The notes under the pieces: generated by a model | Told to the model about the DNA's origin: nothing | Seen by the model: the letters and a program-made list of their open reading frames with translations, nothing else | The model's database searches: none | From: a virus | DNA: 36,082 nt | Direction: 5' to 3' (one strand) | Virus record (IMG/VR): IMGVR_UViG_3300046004_001559 | Location: 1 to 36,082 of that record | Translations under genes and position numbers: made by a program | In this document: positions 22,615 through 30,066 of the stretch, one piece after another | How the letters are laid out: the number at the start of each line of letters is the position of its first letter | Numbering within the stretch: position 1 is the stretch's first letter

Positions 22615-22985
22615 GCGCCCCCCAAACATTCACCCCTCGCGTTGCCGTTATTCCGGGCGGTCCCGCGTTGGATGAAACGGTCCCCGGCTCGATAGCCCCC
22701 GCGCCGGGGACCACCCGCCTTCGCTTTAACCGTGGCTTCCGCGTGTTTTGGCAAGCGGGCGGTGACCCCGTGTTCCGCGACCACACCGGCAAGGTTCACC
22801 CGATCAGCCTGACCACCATCCGCGACATTCGCCGGACGCTCTGGACGATGGCGCGGGATGCTACCGGGCGGGAACGGGACCGGCTTTGCGTCCTCTGGGC
22901 CGAAGCTGACGAGGCTTTTACGGACACCGTGCGCTGGCGTCAGGTTGCGTGCGGCATCTATCTCATTCAGGAGCAAAGCGCATGA
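22611..22985 (+). CDS. Hypothetical early protein
   Basis: 124 residues from the ATG overlapping the upstream stop (ATGA). N-terminal Pro-rich strand region, then TTIRDIRRTLWTMARDATGRERDRL, a basic helix. It ends with a hydrophobic strand (ACGIYLIQEQ). No family recognised. Confidence 0.65.
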   Translation: MSAPQTFTPRVAVIPGGPALDETVPGSIAPAPGTTRLRFNRGFRVFWQAGGDPVFRDHTGKVHPISLTTIRDIRRTLWTMARDATGRERDRLCVLWAEADEAFTDTVRWRQVACGIYLIQEQSA

Positions 22986-23074
22986 CCCCCCTCGCCCTCG
23001 CCCGCTACGCGCTCGCAGCCCTGCTGTGGTGCGTCGCTCTCCCTCTAGCCCTGATCTTCGTCACAGGAGGCTGA
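22982..23074 (+). CDS. Membrane microprotein, 30 residues
   Basis: [20 protein letters not shown] begins a single hydrophobic helix spanning almost the whole protein. ATG overlaps the previous stop (ATGA), and its last codons contain the AGGAGG ribosome site of the next gene. It is one of four such microproteins in this operon. Role unknown; membrane location is inferred. Confidence 0.55.
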   Translation: MTPLALARYALAALLWCVALPLALIFVTGG

Positions 23075-23075
23075 C

Positions 23076-23765
23076 TTGAGAACCGAACAATTCACCATCG
23101 CCCGGCGCTGGTTTTCCAGCCTCCCGCCGATCACCGTTGAAATTGCCTGCGCTGCCGATACTCCAGCGGGGATTCGGCTGGGCTTGGCGGTGAAAGTTGC
23201 CATCGGGCAGAAGGCCAACCTGACGGGGGCCAACCTGTCGCGGGCCGACCTGACGGGGGCCAACCTGTCGCGGGCCGACCTGTCGGGGGCCTACCTGTCG
23301 GGGGCCAACCTGTCGGGGGCCAACCTGACGGGGGCCAACCTGACGGCGGCCAACCTGTCGCGGGCCGACCTGACGGGGGCCAACCTGACGGGGGCCGACC
23401 TGTCGGGGGCCTACCTGTCGGGGGCCAACCTGTCGGGGGCCAACCTGACGGGGGCCAACCTGACGGGGGCCAAAATCAACGGCGAGCCCGTCACCCGCTG
23501 CTTCGCCAGGATCATGCGCGACGACGGCTATGGCTTCCTTGCGTTCACCCTCGAAGCGGGCGGTGTCAAGATCATGGCCGGTTGTCGCTGGTTCACGGTT
23601 GCTGATTTCCGCGCGCACGGCGCTGCCAGGTATCCCGACACGAACAAGGCGACTGAGACGCTATGGATTTTGGACGCCATCGAGCGCCGGGCCGTTGATC
23701 TGGGTATCGCCCTGACGCCGGAGCCGGTCGCCAAGCCCAAGCGTGCCCGGAAGGCGGCGGCATGA
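23076..23765 (+). CDS. Pentapeptide-repeat protein
   Basis: 229 residues from TTG 23076, five bases after a perfect AGGAGG. Residues 1-46 form a beta-rich N terminus. Residues 47-131 are 17 perfect A(N/D/Y)LxX pentapeptides, enough for about four coils of a right-handed square helix. The C-terminal domain ([31 protein letters not shown], then [15 protein letters not shown]) is the usual end domain of phage proteins of this kind. Some pentapeptide proteins mimic DNA and protect gyrase; whether this one does is unknown. The repeat block is nearly identical at DNA level. Confidence 0.88.
   Translation: MRTEQFTIARRWFSSLPPITVEIACAADTPAGIRLGLAVKVAIGQKANLTGANLSRADLTGANLSRADLSGAYLSGANLSGANLTGANLTAANLSRADLTGANLTGADLSGAYLSGANLSGANLTGANLTGAKINGEPVTRCFARIMRDDGYGFLAFTLEAGGVKIMAGCRWFTVADFRAHGAARYPDTNKATETLWILDAIERRAVDLGIALTPEPVAKPKRARKAAA
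23214..23468 (+). repeat. 15-bp tandem coding repeats with a 120-bp duplication
   Basis: Seventeen 15-base units encode the pentapeptides. Positions 23221-23340 and 23341-23460 match at 117 of 120 bases; the second 60 bases of each are identical. This points to recent unit-number change by recombination or slippage. Confidence 0.93.
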
Positions 23766-24088
23766 CCAACCGCCACCCCATCCCCGCAGAAGACAAGCTC
23801 CTCGGCTTCAACATCAACACCGAGAGCGGTCGCGTTCTGCTCGCCACGTCTGGCGACACCGCCACGCTTGCGGCCATCGAGCAGGGCCTCCGCGCGTCTA
23901 TCCGGTTGCGCCGGTTGGCCGCCACGATGGAAACCGCTCTGCGCCGTCAGAAGGCCGCTGCGGTTCAAGCCGAACGCCAGTCCCTCCGAGACGCCGAACG
24001 GGCCGAACGGCGGAACGACGCCATCCGCCGCGCTAGGGGGCTGCCGACCGGTTCGGCTGACCTGGGTATTCCGGCGGTGGCGTCGTGA
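23762..24088 (+). CDS. Hypothetical coiled-coil protein
   Basis: 108 residues; a beta-rich first half ([21 protein letters not shown]) and a long Arg/Glu/Ala helix ([20 protein letters not shown]). ATG overlaps the pentapeptide gene stop (ATGA). Basic helix suggests nucleic-acid contact; no family recognised. Confidence 0.65.
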   Translation: MTNRHPIPAEDKLLGFNINTESGRVLLATSGDTATLAAIEQGLRASIRLRRLAATMETALRRQKAAAVQAERQSLRDAERAERRNDAIRRARGLPTGSADLGIPAVAS

Positions 24089-24426
24089 GCGCGCCAGCTT
24101 GGACGCCGGGGCCTTGGTTCTGCGAGGAGACAACCCGCAACACCACCAACGTCGTTGCAGAGCTTGCTGACGACAATATCGCGTGGAGCATCACTGCCCT
24201 CGTCCCGGCGAGTTTTGAAAACGCCAAGCCGGACGCCTGCCTGATAGCCGCCGCTCCTGATCTGGCGGAGACTGGCGCCGCCTATTGGGCCGCGGTCGAC
24301 GCCAAGCGAGAGTTTGAGCGCGAGCATCCGAACAACTCAACTAAGGCATGGGATAACCTGCTCTACGCCGTCGGCGACGCTGAGACGGCTCACCGCGCCG
24401 CTCTTGCCAAGGCGCACGGCCAATGA
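24085..24426 (+). CDS. Phage 'WTPGPW' family protein, copy 1
   Basis: 113 residues starting at GTG (GTGA overlap). It has the N-terminal AWTPGPWFCEE motif and KPDACLIAAAPDLAE, then an Ala-rich helix ending AHRAALAKAHGQ. This is a common small phage protein of unknown function. A paralog with the same two motifs lies at 26984-27310, on the other side of the recombination genes. Confidence 0.72.
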   Translation: MSAPAWTPGPWFCEETTRNTTNVVAELADDNIAWSITALVPASFENAKPDACLIAAAPDLAETGAAYWAAVDAKREFEREHPNNSTKAWDNLLYAVGDAETAHRAALAKAHGQ

Positions 24427-24539
24427 TCGCCGCCATCCTCGCCTTTGTCCTGGTGGACTTGGGTCTGATCGCGGTCATCGCGTTCATGGCTGGGGCTGCG
24501 GCTGTTCTGCATGACGATATTTACGGAGACGAACTGTGA
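24423..24539 (+). CDS. Membrane microprotein, 38 residues
   Basis: IAAILAFVLVDLGLIAVIAF forms one hydrophobic helix, with a short acidic C-terminal tail (HDDIYGDEL). ATGA overlap upstream and GTGA overlap with the Rad52-like gene. Function unknown. Confidence 0.55.
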   Translation: MIAAILAFVLVDLGLIAVIAFMAGAAAVLHDDIYGDEL

Positions 24540-25318
24540 GCACGCCGGAAACCCGCGAGAAGACCAAACCAGCACCCGTGACCGGCCTTGCCTTGCTGCG
24601 TGAGCCGTTCCCGGCCCACCAGATCAGCAAGCTGCCGAAGCCGACGAAGGCGCAAACCGAAGCCGTTAAAGCGGACTTCAAGAAGGGCATCCGCTGCACG
24701 CTCTGCGGTGCGTGGCATCATCCCGATGTGGTCCACCTGGATTATGTCGGCCACGCCGCTTTGACCGACCGGCTGCTGGACGCTGACCCGCTCTGGTCAT
24801 GGGAGCCGATGGCCTTCCGTGACGGGCTTCCCGCGTTCGACCAGACCGGCGGGCTGTGGATCAAGCTCACCGTCTGCGGAGTGTCGCGGAACGGCTACGG
24901 CCACGCCGCCGCCAAGCCCGGCATTGATCCCGGCGCCCGTGAAAAGGAAGTGATCGGGGACGCCCTGCGGAACGCCGCCATGCGTTTCGGGGCTGCTCTG
25001 GACCTCTGGCACAAGGGCGACCTTCACGCCGATGAGCCGGGCGAGGATGAGCCGAAGACACCCGCGAAGGCCCCGCCCCGTGAACCGCAGGAGAGCGGCG
25101 CTGTTCTCGCCGCTGGCGTGGCAATAGACCTCTGCAAGACGGAGGCGGCGCTGTCGAAGTGGAGCGCCTCGAACGCCGAAATGATCGCCAATCTGGACAA
25201 GGACGAAAAGCTGGAAGTGCGGCGTCTCTACGGCGTCCGGCTTGAAAAGCTCCGCAAGGCCGCCAGTGAAAACGATGTGGCGGACAACGCGTCTGACCCG
25301 TTCTCGGAGGCCGCGTGA
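24536..25318 (+). CDS. Rad52-like single-strand annealing protein
   Basis: 260 residues. Core at about 68-165: HLDYVGHAALTDRLLDADPLWSWEP, then GGLWIKLTVCGVSRNGYGHA, then KEVIGDALRNAAMRFGAALDLW. This matches the Rad52 family: a TDRL helix, central beta strands and the final 'DALRNA..RFG' helix that lines the DNA groove. A Cys pair with His (IRCTLCGAWHH) precedes the core. The tail (170-260) is acidic and could bind SSB. It anneals single strands in phage recombination, next to NinB. Start GTG with GGAG upstream. Confidence 0.78.
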   Translation: MSTPETREKTKPAPVTGLALLREPFPAHQISKLPKPTKAQTEAVKADFKKGIRCTLCGAWHHPDVVHLDYVGHAALTDRLLDADPLWSWEPMAFRDGLPAFDQTGGLWIKLTVCGVSRNGYGHAAAKPGIDPGAREKEVIGDALRNAAMRFGAALDLWHKGDLHADEPGEDEPKTPAKAPPREPQESGAVLAAGVAIDLCKTEAALSKWSASNAEMIANLDKDEKLEVRRLYGVRLEKLRKAASENDVADNASDPFSEAA

Positions 25319-26055
25319 TGGACGGCTCAACCCTCCCCGCCAGCCACCAGATCGGCGGAAACAATCCGCCCGACCCCTTCGGCGCAATCGACGCCCACAT
25401 TCGCGACCTCTACGCCGAGGCCAAGAACTTTTTGGACAGCGACCCGATCACGTCTGAGGCGATGGCAACCGCTGTCACCAACTTGCTGGATAAAATCCGC
25501 CAAGCCGAGAAGGCCGCTGACGAGGCCCGCAAGGAAGAGAACCGACCCTTCGATGAAGGTAAGGCGGCTGTTCAGGCGAAGTTCGCACCGCTGATTTCTG
25601 ATACCAAAGCCGTTCGCGGCCTGACTGTTCTCGCCGCCGAAGCCTGCAAGGCCGCTCTAACCCCTTGGCGGCAGGCACAGGAGGCCATCGCCCTCGCCGC
25701 CGCACGCAAGGCCCGCGAGGAAGCGGAAGCCGCTGCGAAGGCCGCAGCGGAGGCGATGCGCGCGACCCAGGTTGATGACCTCGCCGCCCGTGAGGACGCA
25801 GAGCGGCTGATCAGGGAAGCCGATCACGCCGCCAAGTTGGCGAACCGGGCCGACAAGAGCGCCACCACGGGAACCGGCCTTCGCCCCTACTGGTCGCCGA
25901 AGCTGACAGACGGAACCGCCGCCGCTCGCCACTACTGGACGACCGACCGGCAGGCTTGCGAGGAGTTCTTTTTGTCGCTGGCGAACCGCGACACGCGCAA
26001 CGGCGTCCGCACGATCCCCGGCTTTGAGATCGTCGAAGAGAGGCGCGCGGTATGA
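25318..26055 (+). CDS. Coiled-coil protein beside recombination genes
   Basis: 245 residues. N terminus (LPASHQIGGNNPPDPFGAIDAHI), then a very long Ala/Glu/Lys/Arg coiled coil (about 60-185), and a C-terminal domain with GLRPYWSPKLTDGTAAARHYW and RTIPGFEIVEER. This layout recurs next to annealing proteins in phages and may act as their partner. No enzymatic motif is visible. ATG 25318 overlaps the previous stop as TGATG; a GTG three bases earlier is equally possible. Confidence 0.68.
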   Translation: MDGSTLPASHQIGGNNPPDPFGAIDAHIRDLYAEAKNFLDSDPITSEAMATAVTNLLDKIRQAEKAADEARKEENRPFDEGKAAVQAKFAPLISDTKAVRGLTVLAAEACKAALTPWRQAQEAIALAAARKAREEAEAAAKAAAEAMRATQVDDLAAREDAERLIREADHAAKLANRADKSATTGTGLRPYWSPKLTDGTAAARHYWTTDRQACEEFFLSLANRDTRNGVRTIPGFEIVEERRAV

Positions 26056-26237
26056 GCTACTGCCCAGATTGCGGAGTGATGCTCGGTGGACCAACCGTGG
26101 CTATCGAAGCCCTCGCCGCATGGATGATCGCCAACAGCTACGCGACAGGCCACGGGGATACCGTAGAGGACCTGATCGCCGAACTGGATTGGCAGCACAG
26201 AGAGCGGTTTGCGATAGCCGAACAGGCGAACCGATGA
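26052..26237 (+). CDS. Small Cys-rich hypothetical protein
   Basis: 61 residues; an N-terminal YCPDCGVMLGG (Cys4, Cys7) half zinc site followed by a helix (AIEALAAWMIANSYATG). Coupled by ATGA on both sides between the coiled-coil protein and NinB. No family recognised. Confidence 0.62.
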   Translation: MSYCPDCGVMLGGPTVAIEALAAWMIANSYATGHGDTVEDLIAELDWQHRERFAIAEQANR

Positions 26238-26629
26238 GCCGCCCCCTGATCATCCTGAACACGCAGGACAACCGCGAAGCCGCCGCCAAGTGGTGCAGAA
26301 ACGCGCCTGACGGGACCCAGGTAGAGTTCCGCGAGAAGCGCCGCACGGACGACCAGAACCGCCTCATGTGGGCGGAACTGACGGCGCTCGCCCGGCTTCG
26401 CCCGTTCCACAACGGTGTCAAGATGAACCCCGACACATACAAGTGTATGTTGATGCAGGCGCTAGGCCACGAAACGCGGTTTATCCCGACGATGGACGGC
26501 GACGGCGTGTTCCCGCTGGGGATGCGCTCATCACGGCTGACGATCCCGGAAATGTCGGACCTTATCGAACTGCTCCACGCCTTCGCAGCCCGTGAGGGTG
26601 TCAGCCTTGAGCGGGAGGACGCAGCGTGA
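26234..26629 (+). CDS. NinB recombination protein
   Basis: 131 residues from the ATG overlapping the previous stop. Motifs typical of lambda NinB (Orf): LIILNTQDNREAAAKWC, then VEFREKRRTDDQNRLMWAEL and the C-terminal SSRLTIPEMSDLIELLHAFA with a helix-rich end. Lambda NinB supports RecBCD-independent recombination by acting with SSB and annealing proteins, which fits the adjacent Rad52-like gene. Confidence 0.86.
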   Translation: MSRPLIILNTQDNREAAAKWCRNAPDGTQVEFREKRRTDDQNRLMWAELTALARLRPFHNGVKMNPDTYKCMLMQALGHETRFIPTMDGDGVFPLGMRSSRLTIPEMSDLIELLHAFAAREGVSLEREDAA

Positions 26630-26793
26630 GCCGCCAGCCTGACCTTCTGTCGGCGATCTATCCGCCCTGCGGAACATGCCGCCACATGACCGGCCCCGCC
26701 CTCGCGTCAGGCGTCCGCTATTGCGCCCGCTGGGCCACATGGCAGGCCGGGTCCGACCGGATCGACTGCAACACACACGAGGACGCAGCGTGA
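26626..26793 (+). CDS. Small four-cysteine protein, NinF-like position
   Basis: 55 residues from GTG (GTGA). Cys15, Cys18 (PPCGTCRHM), Cys33 (YCARW) and Cys48 could bind one zinc. It directly follows NinB, where lambda-like phages carry small zinc proteins. Function unknown. Confidence 0.6.
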   Translation: MSRQPDLLSAIYPPCGTCRHMTGPALASGVRYCARWATWQAGSDRIDCNTHEDAA

Positions 26794-26987
26794 AGCCCCT
26801 CACCGCCTCCAGCTACCGGTTCGCAGCCGCTGCTCATCGTCACGCTGCCGGGGTGTTTGAACGCTCCCCATCGCCAGCGCAGAGAGCCTTTGCGCCGGTC
26901 CTGCATACCTGGGCCGCCAACGCTGACGCCAGAGCCGACCACGCTGAACGGTTGGCGCAACCTGATCTGTTTGGAGAGAGAGAATGA
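26790..26987 (+). CDS. Small helical hypothetical protein
   Basis: 65 residues from GTG overlapping the previous stop. Ala/His-rich helices (TASSYRFAAAAHRHAAGVF) and a C-terminal LAQPDLFGERE that looks like a clamp-binding or peptide motif but is not conclusive. No family recognised. Confidence 0.6.
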   Translation: MKPLTASSYRFAAAAHRHAAGVFERSPSPAQRAFAPVLHTWAANADARADHAERLAQPDLFGERE

Positions 26988-27310
26988 CCAAGAACGCTTG
27001 GACGCCGGGGCCTTGGGAATATGACGGCGGCAGAGATAGCGCCCCGTGGCTTCACACCTACGTCAGCAGCGACGGCAAGCACGTCTTTCACGGAAGCCGG
27101 AGCGAGGACGAACAGGAAGCCAACGCCCGCTTGATTGCCGCGTGTCCTGACTTCGCCGACCACGCCGCAAGCCTGATTGAAGCGTGGGACGCGCGGACAA
27201 CCGGCGCTCAACAAATCATCACCGGTAAGTCCGACCGCGACCTTCAGAAGCAGGCGATGGCAGCCATCGACGGGCTGCGCGCCGCGCTCGCCAAGGCCCG
27301 AGGCGCATGA
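26984..27310 (+). CDS. Phage 'WTPGPW' family protein, copy 2
   Basis: 108 residues with AWTPGPWEYDGG at the N terminus, EQEANARLIAACPDFA in the middle and an Ala/Lys/Arg helix ending ALAKARGA. Same motif order as 24085-24426, so the two are paralogs that have diverged strongly. ATGA coupling. Function unknown. Confidence 0.72.
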   Translation: MTKNAWTPGPWEYDGGRDSAPWLHTYVSSDGKHVFHGSRSEDEQEANARLIAACPDFADHAASLIEAWDARTTGAQQIITGKSDRDLQKQAMAAIDGLRAALAKARGA

Positions 27311-27390
27311 CCCCTCGCCAGACCCTATCCCTAGCCATCTGCATCGCTGCGCTGGGCGCGGCTGTTTACCTCGTTATTTGGAGCAAGTGA
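27307..27390 (+). CDS. Membrane microprotein, 27 residues
   Basis: TPRQTLSLAICIAALGAAVY is followed by a short LVIWSK end: one hydrophobic helix with a basic N-terminal side. ATGA overlap with the WTPGPW copy 2. Shortest of the four microproteins. Function unknown. Confidence 0.5.
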   Translation: MTPRQTLSLAICIAALGAAVYLVIWSK

Positions 27391-27391
27391 G

Positions 27392-27799
27392 ATGACCGAC
27401 CTGAACAAGCTGGCGGATGAGTTGGAAGGGCTGGTTTCGTCGATCAAGGACGGCGACTGGCTGAACGGCTACGAGCTTTTCATCGCCAAGCACGGCTCTG
27501 GCGTTGCCGACGCCCTCCGTTCAGCAGGGAAGATGCGGGAGGCGCTGGAGGAGGCTGAGGCATCACTGAAAGTCTGTCGCCAGACTATCGACGAGCAGGC
27601 ATCCGCGCGTCTCGATCCGACCATGCCGCTCATCACGCCGGACCTTGTTGAACAACTCCGCAGCGAGGCAGAGGCGCAATGGGCCTGTGCCGACAGTGGC
27701 GACGAGGGGAGGAACGACCGTCGAGCCGCGCACGCGCTTTCGATGCTTTGCGACTGGCAGGACCGCGCCCGCGCCGCTCTCAAGACGGAGGGGGAGTGA
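27392..27799 (+). CDS. Hypothetical coiled-coil protein
   Basis: 135 residues, mostly helical: LNKLADELEGLVSSIKDGDW, then MREALEEAEASLKVCRQTID and a C-terminal Arg/Ala helix. GGAG eight bases before the ATG; one base separates it from the previous stop. This 'ALEEAEASL' type is common in small phage early proteins. Function unknown. Confidence 0.66.
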   Translation: MTDLNKLADELEGLVSSIKDGDWLNGYELFIAKHGSGVADALRSAGKMREALEEAEASLKVCRQTIDEQASARLDPTMPLITPDLVEQLRSEAEAQWACADSGDEGRNDRRAAHALSMLCDWQDRARAALKTEGE

Positions 27800-27975
27800 T
27801 GGCCACGCCGAGGCTGACGACGCGGCTCCTTGAGGCGCTAAGCGATGCTCTGTCGTCCCGATTGGCCGGGGAGCGCGGCAACGACGATGACCCCAGCGCG
27901 CCAAAAACGCTCGACTATGAGGACGCTGAACGCTGGGTCGCCCATCAAATCTGGAAGAGGACACAAGGCCAATGA
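27799..27975 (+). CDS. Small hypothetical protein, 58 residues
   Basis: Starts ATPRLTTRLLEALSDALSSR and ends WVAHQIWKRTQGQ, helical with an acidic middle (GNDDDPSAPKTLDYED). TGATG overlap with the previous gene and ATGA with the next. A longer frame from 27679 overlaps the previous gene and is not preferred. Confidence 0.6.
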   Translation: MATPRLTTRLLEALSDALSSRLAGERGNDDDPSAPKTLDYEDAERWVAHQIWKRTQGQ

Positions 27976-28388
27976 CCGACCTCAAAGCCTACACCGAAGC
28001 GCGAGAGCGTGTGGAGGCCGTTCTAGCTTACTGGTCGGAAGCCGCGCCAGAAGTGGTGCGAGACGACAAGCCGATCAGCGCAACGCATTTTGGCGAGCCC
28101 TACAACCACAGCCCCCCTCTGACATGGGCCGACCTCCGCCTCATCCTCGCAGGGCCTCCGGTTAGCCGGGAGGATGTGGCGAGGGTGATTGATCCGTCCT
28201 CATGGGGACGCTGGGACGAAGTGCGATTCATTAACTATGGGGGGCATTGCCTCAACGATGAGCCGTTGGGCCGTGTAGATGACCCAACATGCAAAAGGTG
28301 GGCGCACGCCTCCTATAACGACCGGCTTCCACAGTCGCTCGCCAAAGCAAACCTCATCCAAGCCCTCTACCAAGGAGCGCCCAAGTGA
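27972..28388 (+). CDS. Hypothetical early protein
   Basis: 138 residues; N-terminal helix (DLKAYTEARERVEAVLAYW), a middle LTWADLRLILAGPPVSREDVARVIDPSSW and a C-terminal LAKANLIQALYQG helix. The 'VARVIDPSSW...R..SLAKA..IL' pattern is common to small phage proteins from proteobacteria. No function known. Confidence 0.64.
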   Translation: MTDLKAYTEARERVEAVLAYWSEAAPEVVRDDKPISATHFGEPYNHSPPLTWADLRLILAGPPVSREDVARVIDPSSWGRWDEVRFINYGGHCLNDEPLGRVDDPTCKRWAHASYNDRLPQSLAKANLIQALYQGAPK

Positions 28389-28891
28389 CGGGTTCAGACA
28401 TCATCGCCCGGCTGGAAGCTGCGACGGGGGCGGATCGGGAGATTGACGTTCTGGTCTGGGCGGTCGCCGAGGGCCACAAACTCGAATGGCAGGGCTCAAC
28501 GCTTGTCGCCGGGGAGGAGGGCGTGATCGGCTGGAAAGAACCCGGCATCCGCTGCATGAATTTCTACACCAACCGTAGGGAGACCGGGCCGGGGTCAATC
28601 CCAGCCTACACCGCCTCCCTAGACGCCGCTCTCGCCCTTGTAGGGGAGAAGCTGCCGGGGTGCCGCGTGATGGTCGAGCAAGCGTTCGACGGCTCTGGGT
28701 GGGCTATGGTCATGCCCGGTGAGCTTTCCACGAGGCATGTGACCGAAGCCCCCACCCCAGCCCTCGCCGTTCTCCTCGCCCTGTTCCGGGCTCTGCCCGA
28801 TGGCGCGGGCCACAGCACCGCGTCCAACGCAGACGCCAGCCGCGCTCCTGGGATGAACAAAAACCCTCCCACCACCGAGGAGACGAAATGA
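28385..28891 (+). CDS. Phage ABA-sandwich family protein
   Basis: 168 residues from GTG (GTGA). N terminus IIARLEAATGADREIDVLVW and the central IPAYTASLDAALALVGEKL are the signature of a small phage alpha-beta-alpha sandwich family, followed by two strands and a C-terminal helix (ALAVLLALFRAL). The family is widespread in phage early regions, with no established function. Confidence 0.72.
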   Translation: MTGSDIIARLEAATGADREIDVLVWAVAEGHKLEWQGSTLVAGEEGVIGWKEPGIRCMNFYTNRRETGPGSIPAYTASLDAALALVGEKLPGCRVMVEQAFDGSGWAMVMPGELSTRHVTEAPTPALAVLLALFRALPDGAGHSTASNADASRAPGMNKNPPTTEETK

Positions 28892-28983
28892 GCGAGGTTT
28901 TCTTATACGGCGCAACCTTCTGGGCTGGCGTGCTTGTCGGCTGTTGGTTTGCAGTGGGCTACTTCCAAAGGAAAGACCAATGA
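28888..28983 (+). CDS. Membrane microprotein, 31 residues
   Basis: SEVFLYGATFWAGVLVGCWF begins a single hydrophobic helix followed by VGYFQRKDQ, giving a positive C-terminal end. ATGA overlaps at both ends. Function unknown. Confidence 0.55.
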   Translation: MSEVFLYGATFWAGVLVGCWFAVGYFQRKDQ

Positions 28984-29306
28984 CCGAATACGAAGCAGCA
29001 AAAGCGCGGGTGAAGCGGTTTAGGGAAGGCGAGTCAGGATGGAAGATTTACTGCGTCCATCCTGACACCAGCGATTCATCCACCCGGCTCCGCGCCGACC
29101 TCAACCTGATCGCCGAACATGAGGGGCAGGCGTCTGAATGCGTGCTGCTCGACTTCACCCCCACCCAGCCCGCCATCACCCCTCGCGTTTACATGGTGGG
29201 GCAGGCGCTCGCGGGACTGCTGGCGAACGGTAGCGAAACGTCTGAGGCGACGGCGAAGGAAGCTGTTTGGGCCGCGCAAGCCGCTCTGAAGGAGATGGGA
29301 GAATGA
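28980..29306 (+). CDS. Hypothetical early protein
   Basis: 108 residues from the ATG overlapping the previous stop (an ATG 36 bp earlier lies in the microprotein). N-terminal YEAAKARVKRFREGESGW helix, a beta segment around YCVHPD, and a C-terminal Ala-rich helix. No family recognised. Confidence 0.64.
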   Translation: MTEYEAAKARVKRFREGESGWKIYCVHPDTSDSSTRLRADLNLIAEHEGQASECVLLDFTPTQPAITPRVYMVGQALAGLLANGSETSEATAKEAVWAAQAALKEMGE

Positions 29307-29683
29307 GCGCGGGGGATCAGGAGATGTTCCAGCAAGAGTCCGTCGATCTGCCGAGCGCCCTTCGTGAAGCGGCAGCGACAATCAGCGCGTGGTTTCTAGA
29401 CGATACGGTCAGCGCCCTGACGCTGGACGCTGCGCTGCCCGCCTATCTCAACGCCGCCGCAGCCGCCCTCGCCGACCGTCTCGAACAGCGCGCCGGGTGG
29501 GTGATGGTGCCGAGAGAGCCGACAGAGGCGATGCACAAGGCGCTTTCTGATCTGGGTAGCGCGATGGTTCCAGATCAGCATGAGCGGGACCAATGGACGT
29601 GGTTCGCGGTCAAGGCATACCGCGCCATGCTCGCCGCCCTCCCCGCCCCGCCGCTCGCCAGCCAGCCCGACGAGGAGACGTAG
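29303..29683 (+). CDS. Last early-operon gene, hypothetical
   Basis: 126 residues; helical N-terminal half, then WVMVPREPTEAMHKALSDLG and an AYRAMLAALP motif. 'PREPTEAM...AYRAML' is a frequent module in phage proteins of unknown function. It ends just before the convergent terminator. Confidence 0.7.
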   Translation: MSAGDQEMFQQESVDLPSALREAAATISAWFLDDTVSALTLDAALPAYLNAAAAALADRLEQRAGWVMVPREPTEAMHKALSDLGSAMVPDQHERDQWTWFAVKAYRAMLAALPAPPLASQPDEET

Positions 29684-29699
29684 CCGTGACCAGGAACGC

Positions 29700-29730
29700 A
29701 AAAAGCCCGCCCCGGTTAAGGGAGCGGGCC
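29700..29730 (-). terminator. Late-operon intrinsic terminator at convergence point
   Basis: Positions 29705-29710 pair with 29724-29729, and 29711-29713 with 29720-29722 past one bulged base. In the leftward direction the stem is followed by five Ts (29704-29700), a proper Rho-independent terminator for the late transcript ending with Rz1. In the rightward direction there is no U-tract, so it would only slow early transcription. Confidence 0.85.
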
Positions 29731-29754
29731 AACGTGTAACGATTGCTTACAGGT

Positions 29755-30066
29755 TCAGTCGGCCCAGAAGCGCCACCAGGGCCGCTCCGTCACCGTCTGG
29801 GTGTGCGCGTCAACGATAGCGGCTATTGCCGCCCTACGGGCGTCACACACGGCGACGGCGGCCTCTTGGCGGACGATGGTGGCCCCAAGGTCGCCAACCG
29901 TCCCCACGGCGATCTCTGCACGCTCGCAGGGTTCACGGAGGAGGGGCGGCAGGTTGATCGTCACAGGCTTGGGCGCCGTCGCGCAGGCTGGCAACAGCAG
30001 CGCAGAGCCTATCGCGGAACTCAGGATCAAGAGGCGTGTCAGCCCCCGGTGCGGACTGGACAACAT
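29755..30066 (-). CDS. Outer-membrane spanin lipoprotein (Rz1-like)
   Basis: 103 residues. Signal sequence with a lipobox (ALLLPAC, Cys28), then a Pro-rich start (APKPVTINLPPLLREP) as in Rz1. The remaining 55 residues are helical, longer than lambda Rz1. It overlaps the Rz gene by 134 bp in another frame, the embedded arrangement typical of Rz/Rz1 pairs. It links to the inner-membrane spanin to fuse the two membranes at lysis. Last gene of the late operon. Confidence 0.82.
   Translation of the reverse strand: MLSSPHRGLTRLLILSSAIGSALLLPACATAPKPVTINLPPLLREPCERAEIAVGTVGDLGATIVRQEAAVAVCDARRAAIAAIVDAHTQTVTERPWWRFWAD

Noticed and set aside
23214-23468. CRISPR-like array
   Set aside because: Units are 15 bp with no spacers and are in frame with pentapeptides.
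23061-23618. Leftward ORF with GPRQV repeats opposite the pentapeptide gene
   Set aside because: The repeats are just the reverse reading of the 15-bp units; no ribosome site and wrong strand for the operon.
26024-26629. 201-residue version of NinB
   Set aside because: The first 70 residues overlap two other genes and are Arg-rich; the family begins at ATG 26234.
22069-29683. Integrase or partition system that would explain temperate life
   Set aside because: No tyrosine or serine recombinase motif and no ParA-type Walker motif was seen on either strand.
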